NCBI RefSeq assembly: GCF_011603255.1
Contig: NZ_JAANCM010000001.1
Coordinates: forward strand, 124,001-188,000
Source of the DNA: Ferranicluibacter rubi
GTDB lineage: Bacteria > Pseudomonadota > Alphaproteobacteria > Rhizobiales > Rhizobiaceae
Reading direction: 5' to 3'
Length of the DNA: 64,000 nt
In this document: positions 17,661-27,000 of the stretch, piece by piece
Position numbering within the stretch: the first letter of the stretch is position 1
Layout: every line of letters starts with the position of its first letter
The notes under the pieces: generated by a model
What the model was told of the DNA's origin: nothing
Database searches by the model: none
The model's input: the letters and a program-made list of their open reading frames with translations, nothing else
Made by a program: the position numbers and the translations under genes

Positions 17661-18069
17661 GGGCGTCCTTTCTTGGCTTCTCCGGCCGGGTTCTGACCGA
17701 TGCCCGAATGCGCGCCTGTGTTGATCCGATCTGCCGCGCGGCATGATCGCCGGGCAGCGCATTCCCTGGCACAGCCGGATTGCATGAGGGAGCGGGGCAT
17801 TTTGCCGGACCCTAAGTCCGCCTTCCCTATCCCCTGTCCTCAGACTTGTTCTTTACAAGGGCTGATGCATATCCCTGTTCGGACGCTCCATGCATCAGCC
17901 TGGAGGGTTTGGCAATCCTGCTGCGTCCGAAGAGGGCGATGTTCGGCTGCCGTTCATGTTTGAGAGCGCAGATAGCATGACGACGTCTCTCTGGTGCTCT
18001 GGGCGGCGACGTGTATCGTGTTTCTGGCGCTTGTCGTTTTGCAGATTGCCCCCTTGAAAGGTTGACCCC
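17661..18069. other. Intergenic region with an orphan inverted repeat
   Basis: About 410 bp between the hydrolase gene and the lipoprotein gene, which are divergent. It holds a perfect 11-bp inverted repeat at 17860-17900 (separate entry) and a small 5-bp one just before it (17845-17859). No other gene or RNA was recognised. Confidence 0.5.
17860..17900. repeat. 11-bp perfect inverted repeat, 19-base spacer
   Basis: GGCTGATGCAT (17860-17870) is matched exactly by ATGCATCAGCC (17890-17900). It is about 170 bp from the lipoprotein start and 200 bp from the hydrolase start, not at the end of any gene. It could be an operator, an RNA hairpin in a 5' leader, or part of a small RNA. Confidence 0.6.
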
Positions 18070-18447
18070 ATGCGTGCCGTCCTGTCGGTTCTTCTTCTCT
18101 CTTCCACCGCCCTCCTCGCCGGCTGCGTCGATGACGGTGCTCGCTACGATAGCGGCCCCCGCTATTCGGCAAGCGGCGTCTATATCCGGGAATCGCGACC
18201 CGACATCTACCGCGTGCCGGTCTACACCGAACGCGACCGCCGTCCGCGCTATGATCGCGACAACCGTTACGACCGCGACGAGCGTGCACGGGACGACCGG
18301 CGCGACCGCTATAGCGACGACCGCCGCGTGCGCCGCGAACAGGCCGACCGGGATGCCGGCGACAACGGCTATCGCCGCGACCGCGATGACGACCGGCGTA
18401 ACCCGGCACGCCCCGGCTACGTTTGCGAATATCCCTGCATTCGCTGA
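18070..18447 (+). CDS. Small D/R/Y-rich lipoprotein
   Basis: 125 residues. The N-terminal signal MRAVLSVLLLSSTALLAGC carries a lipobox (LLAGC), so the protein should be lipidated at C19 and anchored in a membrane. Residues about 55-115 are a highly charged, low-complexity tract of Asp, Arg and Tyr (RYDRDNRYDRDERARDDR style), probably disordered. Two further cysteines lie near the C-terminus (VCEYPC). I do not recognise a function. It has its own terminator directly downstream. Confidence 0.75.
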   Translation: MRAVLSVLLLSSTALLAGCVDDGARYDSGPRYSASGVYIRESRPDIYRVPVYTERDRRPRYDRDNRYDRDERARDDRRDRYSDDRRVRREQADRDAGDNGYRRDRDDDRRNPARPGYVCEYPCIR

Positions 18448-18468
18448 TATCGATCGTTCCAGAACAGG

Positions 18469-18497
18469 ACGGGCGGGATGGAGCACCCCGCCCGTTT
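18469..18497 (+). terminator. Terminator of the lipoprotein gene
   Basis: A perfect 9-bp GC-rich stem (18469-18477 with 18487-18495), 22 bp after the stop codon and followed by TTCCC. Confidence 0.7.
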
Positions 18498-18551
18498 CCC
18501 TGCTTCATGCAAAGCGCCCTCATGGTCCTCCCGATGCATGTCGTGTGAAAC

Positions 18552-18572
18552 ACCGCTCATGTGCGGTTTTTT
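18552..18572 (+). terminator. Second hairpin with T6
   Basis: A short ACCGC/GCGGT stem followed by TTTTTT, about 55 bp beyond the lipoprotein terminator. It is either a tandem back-up terminator or the end of a small transcript. Confidence 0.5.
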
Positions 18573-18911
18573 CGTGCCATGTTGAAGCGCGTGGGCGCGT
18601 TCCCGAGACCATGCCCGCTTCCGGGTTGCCGGATCTCTACGCGCCCCACCTAGCGATCCGTCGTCGCACCCCAGCGATAAAGCGCTGCACACCCCATATA
18701 TTAGGGATTTTAAATTCAAACTTTGTTTAGACTACCACAATAGAACTACACTGGTCGGTTGCAGGCATGATGCCCGTACGATCCCATCCAGAACATGACG
18801 TATCGCTTGTACCGTCGGCCTTTCGGTCGTCCGGGCGCTTTCGCACGTCACTGGCGTCGGATCACACTGCCATTCCCCAGATTTGCCCCCCAACACACGT
18901 TGAGAGAGCCC

Positions 18912-20882
18912 ATGTCCATTTTCCAGAATGCCAAGGTCGGCACCAAATTGATGATCACGTCCGGGATCAGTATCCTGCTCGTCCTCGGCATCATTTCCAA
19001 TCAGCTGATCAGCGATGCGAGGACGGCAGAAGCCAATGCTATTCTTGAGCGGGAGCAGATCGTTCTCGACGGAGTCGTCAATGCGAAGCTCGCCCTGAGC
19101 AACATGCGGTTCGCCTCGCGTGGCCTGCGCCTCGTCAACAGCGAGGCCGAAACCGGGAAGGCGACGGCCGATGTGAAGACCTATTTCGACAATGGCATGG
19201 CCGGCATGCAGAAGCCCCTCCAGGTCGCGCCGGAGCGCGATACGCTGAAGCAGATCGCAGCGCGGCTGACGGACTACAAGACGATTTCGGACAAGCGCTC
19301 CGCGGACCTCCTTCTGGCGTTCCAGAAGGTCGGCGGGCGCAAGCTGACGGCCGAGGAAATGTCGGCCGCCGTCGCTACCACCGCCGCCGACAACACGAAG
19401 GTCGCGGAAACCACCAGCAAGCTCATCAACGACGCGGTGGAAGACGCCACCGGGATCACGGCCGAGGCGAAAGCATCGCTGAAAGCGGTGGTCGCGCAGG
19501 CCCGCACGGTCTCCCTCACCATCAATTCCGCGATCATCCTCATCCTCATCGCATCCGCCATCGTTCTCGTGCGCAGCGTCGGTCGTCCGATCCGTGTGAT
19601 GACGCAGGCCATGCGCCAGCTGGCCGCCGGGCAGACCGACATCGATCCCGGCAATACCGAACGCAAGGATGAAATCGGCGACATGGCCGGAGCGGTCGAA
19701 GTGTTCCGCCAGTCCGCCATCAGCAACAAGCGGCTCGAGCAGGAGGCGGAAGCCGCCCGCGCCCATGCGGAAGCCGAGCGCGAGCGCCTGACGGCCGAAG
19801 CCGAAGCATCCGCCCGCGAGCGCATGCAGCAGGCGACATCCGGCCTTGCCACCGGCCTGCGCCGTCTGGCCTCCGGCGATCTCGGCTTCCAGCTCGACCA
19901 GGCATTCGCACCGGATTTCGAGGCGCTTCGTCACGACCTGAACGGCGCGATCGGCCAGCTGTCCGCCACACTTCTCTCCGTCGCCCAGGCGACCACGCAG
20001 ATCGACACCGGAACCCGCGAGATCAGCCAGAGCGCCGACGACCTTTCGCGCCGGACCGAACAGCAGGCAGCCTCGCTCGAGGAAACCGCCGCGGCCCTCG
20101 ACGAAATCACCGCCAATGTCACCAACTCCTCCAAGCGCGCCGAGGAAGCCCGTTCGATCGCCGTACAGGCCAATGCCAGCGCCGGCCAGTCCGGCAAGGT
20201 CGTCGCCAATGCCGTCGATGCCATGCAGAAGATCGAACAGTCTTCCGATCAGGTTGCCAACATTATCGGCGTCATCGACGAGATCGCGTTCCAGACCAAC
20301 CTGCTCGCGCTGAATGCCGGGGTGGAAGCTGCCCGCGCCGGTGAAGCCGGCAAGGGTTTTGCCGTGGTCGCCCAGGAAGTGCGCGAACTTGCCCAGCGCT
20401 CGGCCAAGGCCGCCAAGGAGATCAAGGACCTGATCCGCAATTCCTCGGTCGAGGTGCAGAGCGGCGTCAAGCTCGTCAGCCAGACCGGTGAAGCCCTCAA
20501 GACCATCGAGGACTACATCGTCAGCATCAACCAGCACATGGACGCGATCGCGACCTCGGCGCGTGAGCAGTCGGTCGGCCTGTCCGAGGTCAATACGGCC
20601 GTGAACCAGATGGATCAGGTGACGCAGCAGAACGCGGCGATGGTGGAAGAAAGCAATGCCGCCAGCGCAGCACTCGCCGGCGAAGCCGAACGCCTGCGCG
20701 ACCTCATCAGCCGCTTCCAGTTCGGCGACGCCAAACGTTCGTCCGCAAGGACCACGACCCCTGTCGCCGCCGCCAATGCCACACACCGCCCGGCAGCCTC
20801 CCCTGCCCGCAAAATGACCGCCCAGATCGCCCGCTCCTTCTCCGGCAACGCCGCGGTGCAGCAGACCTGGGAAGATTTCTGA
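18912..20882 (+). CDS. Methyl-accepting chemotaxis protein with CheR/CheB tether-like tail
   Basis: A 656-residue chemoreceptor. Transmembrane helix 1 spans about residues 12-32; a helical periplasmic sensor of about 165 residues follows; helix 2 is about 200-222. Next come a HAMP domain, a coiled-coil linker rich in Glu/Ala, and the cytoplasmic signalling domain with the conserved hairpin tip [21 protein letters not shown] (near residue 456). The C-terminus ends QQTWEDF, like the aromatic-acidic pentapeptide that recruits the adaptation enzymes CheR and CheB. The start MSIFQNAKVGTKL was chosen because helix 1 follows directly; upstream in-frame sequence is unlike a chemoreceptor. Ligand unknown. 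Confidence 0.93.
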   Translation: MSIFQNAKVGTKLMITSGISILLVLGIISNQLISDARTAEANAILEREQIVLDGVVNAKLALSNMRFASRGLRLVNSEAETGKATADVKTYFDNGMAGMQKPLQVAPERDTLKQIAARLTDYKTISDKRSADLLLAFQKVGGRKLTAEEMSAAVATTAADNTKVAETTSKLINDAVEDATGITAEAKASLKAVVAQARTVSLTINSAIILILIASAIVLVRSVGRPIRVMTQAMRQLAAGQTDIDPGNTERKDEIGDMAGAVEVFRQSAISNKRLEQEAEAARAHAEAERERLTAEAEASARERMQQATSGLATGLRRLASGDLGFQLDQAFAPDFEALRHDLNGAIGQLSATLLSVAQATTQIDTGTREISQSADDLSRRTEQQAASLEETAAALDEITANVTNSSKRAEEARSIAVQANASAGQSGKVVANAVDAMQKIEQSSDQVANIIGVIDEIAFQTNLLALNAGVEAARAGEAGKGFAVVAQEVRELAQRSAKAAKEIKDLIRNSSVEVQSGVKLVSQTGEALKTIEDYIVSINQHMDAIATSAREQSVGLSEVNTAVNQMDQVTQQNAAMVEESNAASAALAGEAERLRDLISRFQFGDAKRSSARTTTPVAAANATHRPAASPARKMTAQIARSFSGNAAVQQTWEDF

Positions 20883-20911
20883 TCGGTTAGAACGGACGTC
20901 GAGACGTGAGG

Positions 20912-20948
20912 AAAACGCCATCCGCGAGAGTTCGCGGGTGGCGTTTTT
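20912..20948 (+). terminator. Bidirectional intrinsic terminator
   Basis: A long stem (20912-20920 with 20939-20947, then 20922-20927 with 20932-20937) with a T run on both strands. It ends the chemoreceptor gene on the plus strand and could also end the minus-strand frame at 20966-21211. Confidence 0.85.
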
Positions 20949-20965
20949 CGTTGGTGCGCCGGACG

Positions 20966-21211
20966 TTATGCGCGTTTCGGCGTCGTTGTGTGGCGCCCAG
21001 CCGCATCGGGATGGAGGCCGTACACGACTTCGGGAGGTTTTGGCGACGGCACATGAACCGATGCCGCGGGAACCCGGGTGACCTTGTCAAAGACATAGTC
21101 CGTCGTCCGCCCGTCCTTGCGGGAACGGCTGTAGAGCTCGATGCGCGAATTGGTAGGCCAAGTGTGGGTACTCAGACGAATACCCGAATAGTGCCTACCG
21201 GCGAAGACCAA
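20966..21211 (-). CDS. Possible small or truncated hypothetical protein
   Basis: An 81-residue frame on the minus strand from a TTG codon. Upstream in the same frame lies a short hydrophobic stretch (LYISLFFALVFAG) without an ATG or GTG before the in-frame TAA near 21249. This looks like a membrane helix whose start has been lost. The following YSGIRLSTHTWPTNSRIE and GRTTDYVFDKVTRVPA segments look protein-like. It ends opposite a bidirectional terminator. It could be a real small gene with a rare start, or the 3' remnant of a gene cut at the edge of the AT-rich islet. Confidence 0.3.
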   Translation of the reverse strand: MVFAGRHYSGIRLSTHTWPTNSRIELYSRSRKDGRTTDYVFDKVTRVPAASVHVPSPKPPEVVYGLHPDAAGRHTTTPKRA

Positions 21212-21300
21212 AGCAAAGAAAAGTGAAATGTATAGACCGAATACAGCTTATCCGCCTGCGGTTCCTAAGCATCAGCTCTAAGAGGTAGGCCTAAGTAAGT

Positions 21301-22854
21301 TCAATCGCGCCCATACTGCAGCGAAAGGTGAGCTCTCAGAGCGTTGTGAACGAATATTTCCTTCGAAAAAATGATTTCATCATCACCGCGGAACGAAAAC
21401 CGCATGTTTCGATTGTGGCCGGGATCGATATTTCCAATAACACCGATTCTGAAAAGGTCACGCAATATCTCCTGCACGCTGTATTTCTTGAAAAGTTCTT
21501 TCGCGTCAGTATTTTCAAGCCCAACAACTACTGAACGAGCATTCAATTCACCAACCGTGGATATACCCTTAAATCCATAGAATAATGATTTTATGCCATC
21601 GATCTCGGAGGGCTTGTACTTCGATCTAAGCTCCTCGGTCATCTCGACCCAGCTAGCAGTTGAGTATTTCTTACGGATCGCCTCGAAAGCCTGTACGCTG
21701 AAAAACGTCGCGGTTGTGTCTTGATCTTGTGCGATCAATAGCAGGCGAACAATGTCCCGCGGACGGTACCACGAATTGTGCAGTATATAAACCTGAGGTT
21801 GTAATTTAATGATTTTATCAGGAAAATATTGCCTCCATACTTCCTGTGACGTAAGTTTGTCCAAGCCAGTTTTTTCACGAGCAATGTTTATCCGCTGCTC
21901 AATGATGTTGAGCAAAGGCTGCTGAGAGGAATCAACTCCGGGCTTATTCCACAGGATTTCAGTCCCAAAGTCCGAAATTGGTTTATTTACCTCCTTGCCG
22001 AGTGATTCTACAGAATTAACAACTTCTGAACGTATCGCCGCATAGATGCAGATATTAATTTTTTTGGCTTTCGCTACAGCATTAACGCTTTCCACAGAAA
22101 CAATAAGATCTCGGATTAGCTGAGAGTCTCGTTTGTACTGCTTTTCCGTGTTGTGGTTTAGCTCAAGTTCGTCGAAGAGTATATTAAGGCGGTTGTTTGA
22201 TCCTGTTAAGCTCGAAAATGCCTCGTCGGCCTTTTGAACAAGTGCATTGAAGTCGACGTTTGCTTTGCCTTCTGAATCCCATTCGAGATCGAGGCCTAAC
22301 TTAGGCGAATGGCTAATCTCAATATGCCCTTTCTTGATCTTGGGTATTAATCGCGCCAGCAGCCCTTTTTTGTCATCGCCGTAAGTGTCTGCATTAACGA
22401 GCTCTGAAAACTTCTCGAACTGCTCATTTTGCTCAACAAAACCAGTAGAGTGGTCTCTCACCGCCTCTACAATTTTCCTGTAAATAAACCACCGCCAGAC
22501 AGCCTCAAAATCCGTCCCATCGAAACTATCTATGTTATCTTCGGTAAGCTTTACTCTAGCCGCTTTAGAGAAGTCTTTTCGAAGCTCTTCCTTGATTTGA
22601 GATTTGAAAAGAATCATCTGGGTTTTTGATCCCTGAGATTCCAGCTTGAGTGCAATATAGCGCAGGAGTGCGGTTTTTCCTGTCCCCTTCAATCCTACAA
22701 CGTAGTACTTGAGCTTCTTGTAAAATTTGTCGATCGACAGCGAGGGTGGCACAACGAATGCGGCTAGGAAGCTTTGCGCCTCTTCATCCGTCCCCTCAAG
22801 CAATTCGTTCTTAGCGTCGATACTGCCCATATAGATGTCGCTGATTTTAAGCAC
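21301..22854 (-). CDS. P-loop ATPase, Sll1717-like, on an AT-rich islet
   Basis: 517 residues from the GTG at 22854, which has an AGGGG ribosome site 8 bp upstream; the frame is open further back but without one. Walker A is GLKGTGKT (residues 54-61) and Walker B is LNILFDELEL (223-232, with D228 and E229). The N-terminus includes SIDAKNELLEGTDEEAQSF before a short linker into the P-loop domain. The C-terminal half is helical with Lys/Glu-rich stretches (WYRPRDIVRLLLIAQ). This pattern fits the Sll1717-like group of P-loop ATPases, which have no settled function and are often found among accessory genes. Codon use and base content are visibly AT-richer than all neighbours, and the gene lies on the 3' side of tRNA-His: signs of horizontal gain. 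Confidence 0.75.
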   Translation of the reverse strand: MLKISDIYMGSIDAKNELLEGTDEEAQSFLAAFVVPPSLSIDKFYKKLKYYVVGLKGTGKTALLRYIALKLESQGSKTQMILFKSQIKEELRKDFSKAARVKLTEDNIDSFDGTDFEAVWRWFIYRKIVEAVRDHSTGFVEQNEQFEKFSELVNADTYGDDKKGLLARLIPKIKKGHIEISHSPKLGLDLEWDSEGKANVDFNALVQKADEAFSSLTGSNNRLNILFDELELNHNTEKQYKRDSQLIRDLIVSVESVNAVAKAKKINICIYAAIRSEVVNSVESLGKEVNKPISDFGTEILWNKPGVDSSQQPLLNIIEQRINIAREKTGLDKLTSQEVWRQYFPDKIIKLQPQVYILHNSWYRPRDIVRLLLIAQDQDTTATFFSVQAFEAIRKKYSTASWVEMTEELRSKYKPSEIDGIKSLFYGFKGISTVGELNARSVVVGLENTDAKELFKKYSVQEILRDLFRIGVIGNIDPGHNRNMRFSFRGDDEIIFSKEIFVHNALRAHLSLQYGRD

Positions 22855-23144
22855 GGCTCTGCCCCTGATGAGAATCGACGCCTTTGAGTTAGCACAACCC
22901 CACCGACAGCACACCTCCCAGCATTTCAACTTGAATCGTTCTCAGCCGCTAATCGGGAATAGCGCTCATCAAGTTCTGGAAGCGCTCAGAAAGACAGAGA
23001 AAAAGCAGTAACAACGTATCCGCCTGTTCCAGACGTGTTCCATACGGGAATTTACAGGGAAACTTTTTAGAAACCCAAACACAGCTCGGCTGCGCAAATC
23101 CCGCGCAACTCTCTGTATGATATGGACTTTCTGTCAAAGAAAAA

Positions 23145-23221
23145 TGGTACGGTTGGGGGGTCTCGAACCTCCGACCTCAGGTGCCACAAACCTGCGCTCT
23201 AACCAACTGAGCTACAACCGC
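23145..23221 (-). tRNA. tRNA-His (GTG anticodon)
   Basis: A full cloverleaf on the minus strand with an encoded CCA (complement of 23145-23147). The acceptor stem pairs 23215-23221 with 23149-23155. The anticodon arm is CAGGT-TTGTGGC-ACCTG with anticodon GTG. The T arm has the loop TTCGAGA and one A-C mismatch in its stem. The discriminator base is A73 and there is no encoded G-1 paired with C73, as known for alphaproteobacterial tRNA-His. Confidence 0.95.
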
Positions 23222-23357
23222 ACGAACAAGCATGTCGCTTGGTCGCGTCATTACGGCCATGGGTTCGGTTTGGCAAGTCCGAACTTCGACTTTTGGCCAA
23301 AAAACCGGGCGGTTTCCCGTCCGGTTCTGGATCTACGGGGCTTTTCCGACGGCAAGA

Positions 23358-23795
23358 TCAGGCGCGGGGGATGCTGGACAGGGCCTTTTCGGCGGCGTCC
23401 TTGGTCGGCTTGACCAGGTTTTCGGCGACCTTGCGGGTGGTTTCCTGCATGCCGCGGGCCTGTTCCATGGCCAGCTCGGCCTGCTTGCGGATGAAGGCCG
23501 TCTGAAGTTCGAAGACCTCCGACAGGGATTTGCAGGCGATCAGCGCTTCCATGTGGGACAGCGACGTTTCGGCATTGGTGCGCAGCGCGTCGATCGCCTT
23601 CAGGCTCAGCTCGACCGTGCCGGACTGGGCGCTCTCGACCGTGGCTTCGATGGTCTTGCCTGCTTCTTCGGCGGCCGTCTTCATTTTCGCATAGGCTTCG
23701 CGCGATTGCGTCGCGCCCTTCTCGGCAAAGTCGCGGAAGGTTTCGGTGACCTTGTTCGGGTCGAAATTCGAAATGGAAAAGATGTCCTGAGTCAT
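23358..23795 (-). CDS. Phasin family protein
   Basis: 145 residues. An amphipathic all-helical protein (KVTETFRDFAEKGATQSREAYAKMKTAAEE) that coats polyhydroxyalkanoate granules and regulates their number and size. The middle segment TVELSLKAIDALRTNAETSLSHMEALIACKSLSE is the characteristic phasin_2 core, and a C-terminal helix ends PTKDAAEKAL. No signal peptide. Upstream lie two copies of a TGC-rich element of the type bound by the PHB regulator PhaR (separate entry). Confidence 0.93.
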   Translation of the reverse strand: MTQDIFSISNFDPNKVTETFRDFAEKGATQSREAYAKMKTAAEEAGKTIEATVESAQSGTVELSLKAIDALRTNAETSLSHMEALIACKSLSEVFELQTAFIRKQAELAMEQARGMQETTRKVAENLVKPTKDAAEKALSSIPRA

Positions 23796-23868
23796 CGGAG
23801 TGTCCTGATTGGCGTCGGCTCATAGCGGCGGATTTCGGGTTCTTACTGCCTTCTACGGCAATTTATGA

Positions 23869-23895
23869 TGCACTGCAACATATTTTTGCACTGCA
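23869..23895 (-). promoter_or_regulatory. Two TGCACTGCA repeats upstream of the phasin gene (PhaR-like sites)
   Basis: TGCACTGCA occurs at 23869-23877 and 23887-23895, 18 bp apart, 75-100 bp upstream of the phasin start, with a further TGCA at about 23899. TGC-rich repeated boxes in phasin promoters are known binding sites for PhaR, which is titrated by PHB granules. Binding here is inferred. Confidence 0.55.
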
Positions 23896-24052
23896 CCATG
23901 CATCATTTCGTTACATTAACCTTGCGTTAGGAAAGAGGGCGGTTTTCACTGCGAAAACGATGCTCAAGCTGGACCCTTTCGGGGGTCGCGGATATTAATA
24001 GTCTATTAACGCATCCGGAGACCCGAGACCTCCGCCAGAGCCGGATAGAAGA

Positions 24053-27000
24053 ATGCCCGTGAAATCCTACCCCTTCATCGACATTGCCGTTCATGAACGT
24101 GTGCGGGATCATTTCGCGCGTGGCGATGCGGCCATTCTGTTTGCCCCGGATCTGTCGCGGGTGCTCTGGTCGAATGGCGAGGGTGCGGCTCTCTTCGGGC
24201 TGGGCTCGATCTATGACTTTCTGGATGGGGGGCCGAGCGCTGCGAGCGTCGCCTTTCGCCAGCTGCAATCGACCGCGCGCCAGTTGCGCGAGGCGGGGGA
24301 GACGCGCCGATTTCTGATGCGCATGTCCGCCGGGTTCCAGAGCGTGACCGTGAATGCCGAACTCGCACTGATCGACGTGCGTGCCGGCGAACGGGCGATC
24401 CTCTTCACCGCACCGCGCCTTGCGCCATCCCGTGCCGGCCGTCCCGTGCCGGTGGCGGAGATGGCCGCGCGGATGATTTCGGGTTTCGACGATCCGGATA
24501 CGCACATGGCGGTGCTCGATGGCGCGGGGGCCGTGCTCGCCTCGTCGCCGCAGTTTCCGGCGCTCGGCATGACGCAGCAGACGCTGCTGTCGCTGGTCGA
24601 AGCCGTCGGTCGCGATAGCGACTGGCTGCTGAAGCGCCCCGTACCCACGGGTAAGGGAACGCTGCCGGCAGCTATCGGCAAGGTTTCGGCCGATCCGGCG
24701 CTGCACCTGCTTTTCGCGGTGGAGACGATTCTCGGGCATATGGATGCGACGAGCGACGTCAGCGTGCCGGCGGAAGCGGCGGCCGCTGCCGCGGAGCCGC
24801 CGGCGAGCGCTGAAGCCGCCGATCTGGACGTGTCCGAAGCGGTTGATATCGCCGATGTCGAGGTGCGCGACAGCCATGTGGAAGCTGAAGAGGTCGCGGC
24901 CGATGTTTTCGAGCCTGTCGATAGCTTGGATGTCGCGCCTGATGGTTCGTCAAGCGACATCGAGCAGGATGATGAGACGATCGCCACGGCTGCGTCGGAC
25001 GACGAGGCGCTGGATCTGGTCGAGGACACAACCGTGGCGGACGAGCCTGCGGATGTGCTGCCGGTTGTCGATGAGGCCGCTGACGTCGATGTGACGGACG
25101 TGGACCAGGATGTCCCGGCTACGGACGCGCATAATGGCCTTGACGATGTCGTTGAGGAGGCTGAGCCGGTCGGCGTGGACGTCGAGGAAACGTCTTCCGA
25201 GGTTATCGACGCCGCAGGCGACGAGGTCGCCGCGTCCGATGACCTGACCGCGAAGACCCATGCCGAGGGCGATGCGAGCGGCAGTGACGATGTTGCCGTT
25301 GCGGAGCCCGCGGCTTTCGCCTTCGATCCCGCCATGCGGTCCATCCGGTTCGTCTGGAAGATCGGGGCGGACGGGCGTTTCAGCGAGATCTCGCGCGAGT
25401 TCGCGCTGGCGGTCGGCCCGCAGGCTGCCGATGTTCTGGGGCAGAGCTTTGCCGATCTCGCCGCGCGCTTCGCGCTCGATCCCGATGGAGCCATCGTGGA
25501 GCTGTTGAACCGGCGCGACACATGGTCGGGCAAGACGGTGCTGTGGCCGGTCGAAGGCGAAGCGCTGTGCGTTCCGGTCGATCTCGCCGCCTTGCCGACC
25601 TACTCGCGCAACCGGGAATTCGACGGCTTCCGTGGCTTCGGCATCGTGCGGGTGTCCGATGCGGTCGCGGACCCGTCGGCGCGTGGACTCAATCTTGCCG
25701 GTCTGCCGACCGTCGCGGAGGATGTGGAGCCGGCGCAGGATGCGGAGGTTCTCGGCGAGGCTTTGGACGAGACCCCTGCTCTGCCGGACGAGGACTTTGC
25801 CTCCAATGCGCAGCGCGAGACGCTGGAGGATGACGGCTCGTTCTTCGTTGCGGCGGATGAGGACCCGTCCTCTTCCGACGCGACTGACACAACCGACACC
25901 GTTGCCGATGACCTCGTCCCCCTTGAGGATGGCCTTCCGCGCGATCCCTTCATGGGCGAACGTCCGGCGCTGAAGCTGGTGGAGACGCCATCGCGGCGCC
26001 ATTCGGACAAGATCGTTCCGATAGACGATGCGCGCCCGGTAAGCACCGAGACGCTGACGCGAAGCGAACAGGCGGCCTTTCGCGAGATTGCGCGTCAGCT
26101 GACGACGACCTTCGGCAAGCGCACGGAGCCGGCAGGATCACCGGTCGAAGGCGAGACGGATGCTGAACGGTCTGCGGCAGATCTGGAGACAGGCGCCGAG
26201 GTCGGTCAGAACGATGTGCGGGCCGAGGACGCGATAACGGAAGAAGCGGTCGCCGGCGCGCCTGACGAGGTCGAGGCAGCGGGCGACGCCACCTCGGACG
26301 CGGATGAGACCTTGGCGGCTGGTGATGATACCGTCGCTACGACCGAACCCGAGCATGGCGATGAGCACAAGCCCGCTGACGCTGCCGAGGACGTTGCGGA
26401 TGCCGACGATCATAGGCCAGCCGCGGACGCTGAAGACGATGCGGCGTTGACTGCGGATGAGGAGACGCCAGCGGTGGACGCTGCCGACGTGCCCGCGGAA
26501 GAGGTTCTCGAACCTGTTGCCGCCGGCGAGCTCGGGGCCGACGACGAGGCTGGTGACAAGGATGTTGTGCTGAGTCCGGCGATGATCGATCGCATGGAGA
26601 GCGCGGTGCTGATCCATAGCGGCGACGAACTCTATCATGCGAATGCCGCTTTTCTCGAACTGACCGGCTACCACACGCTGCAGGATCTGCGCGTGGAGGG
26701 CGGTATCGACGCTCTGTTCGTCGGCGAAGACGAAGGTATTCTCGACGTACCCCCGGGCGCGATGATGATGATCCGCAATGACGGCCGCCTTGTGCCTGTG
26801 ACGGCGCGGCTGCAGGCCATTCCGTTCGACGACAAGGGCGTGGCGCTGATGATGTCGCTGGTTCTGGTCGAGACGCTGCCGGCCGATGCCGCGCCCGTTG
26901 AGGACGAAGGGCTGCTCGAAGGCGAGCGTGTTACGGATATCGCCGAAAGCCATGCGGACGCACCCGAAATAGTCGAGGCAGGTTCGTCATCGATTGCGGA

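Larger units (their letters stand above)
18448..18911. other. Intergenic region before the chemoreceptor gene
   Basis: About 460 bp. The first part holds two terminator-like hairpins (separate entries). The part at 18690-18755 is AT-rich and is the likely promoter region of the chemoreceptor gene. Nothing else was recognised. Confidence 0.5.

Noticed and set aside
22949-23137. 62-residue minus-strand frame between the ATPase gene and tRNA-His
   Set aside because: No ribosome site, no recognisable segment, and it lies in what is probably the ATPase promoter region and the tRNA downstream region.
20900-23160. Direct repeat of the tRNA-His 3' end at the far side of the islet
   Set aside because: I looked for a copy of the tRNA 3' end between 20900 and 21300 and found no convincing match, so an att pair is not claimed.
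23117-23413. Frame starting MVRLGGLEPPTSG across the tRNA gene
   Set aside because: This is the well-known false protein read from the complement of tRNA-His.
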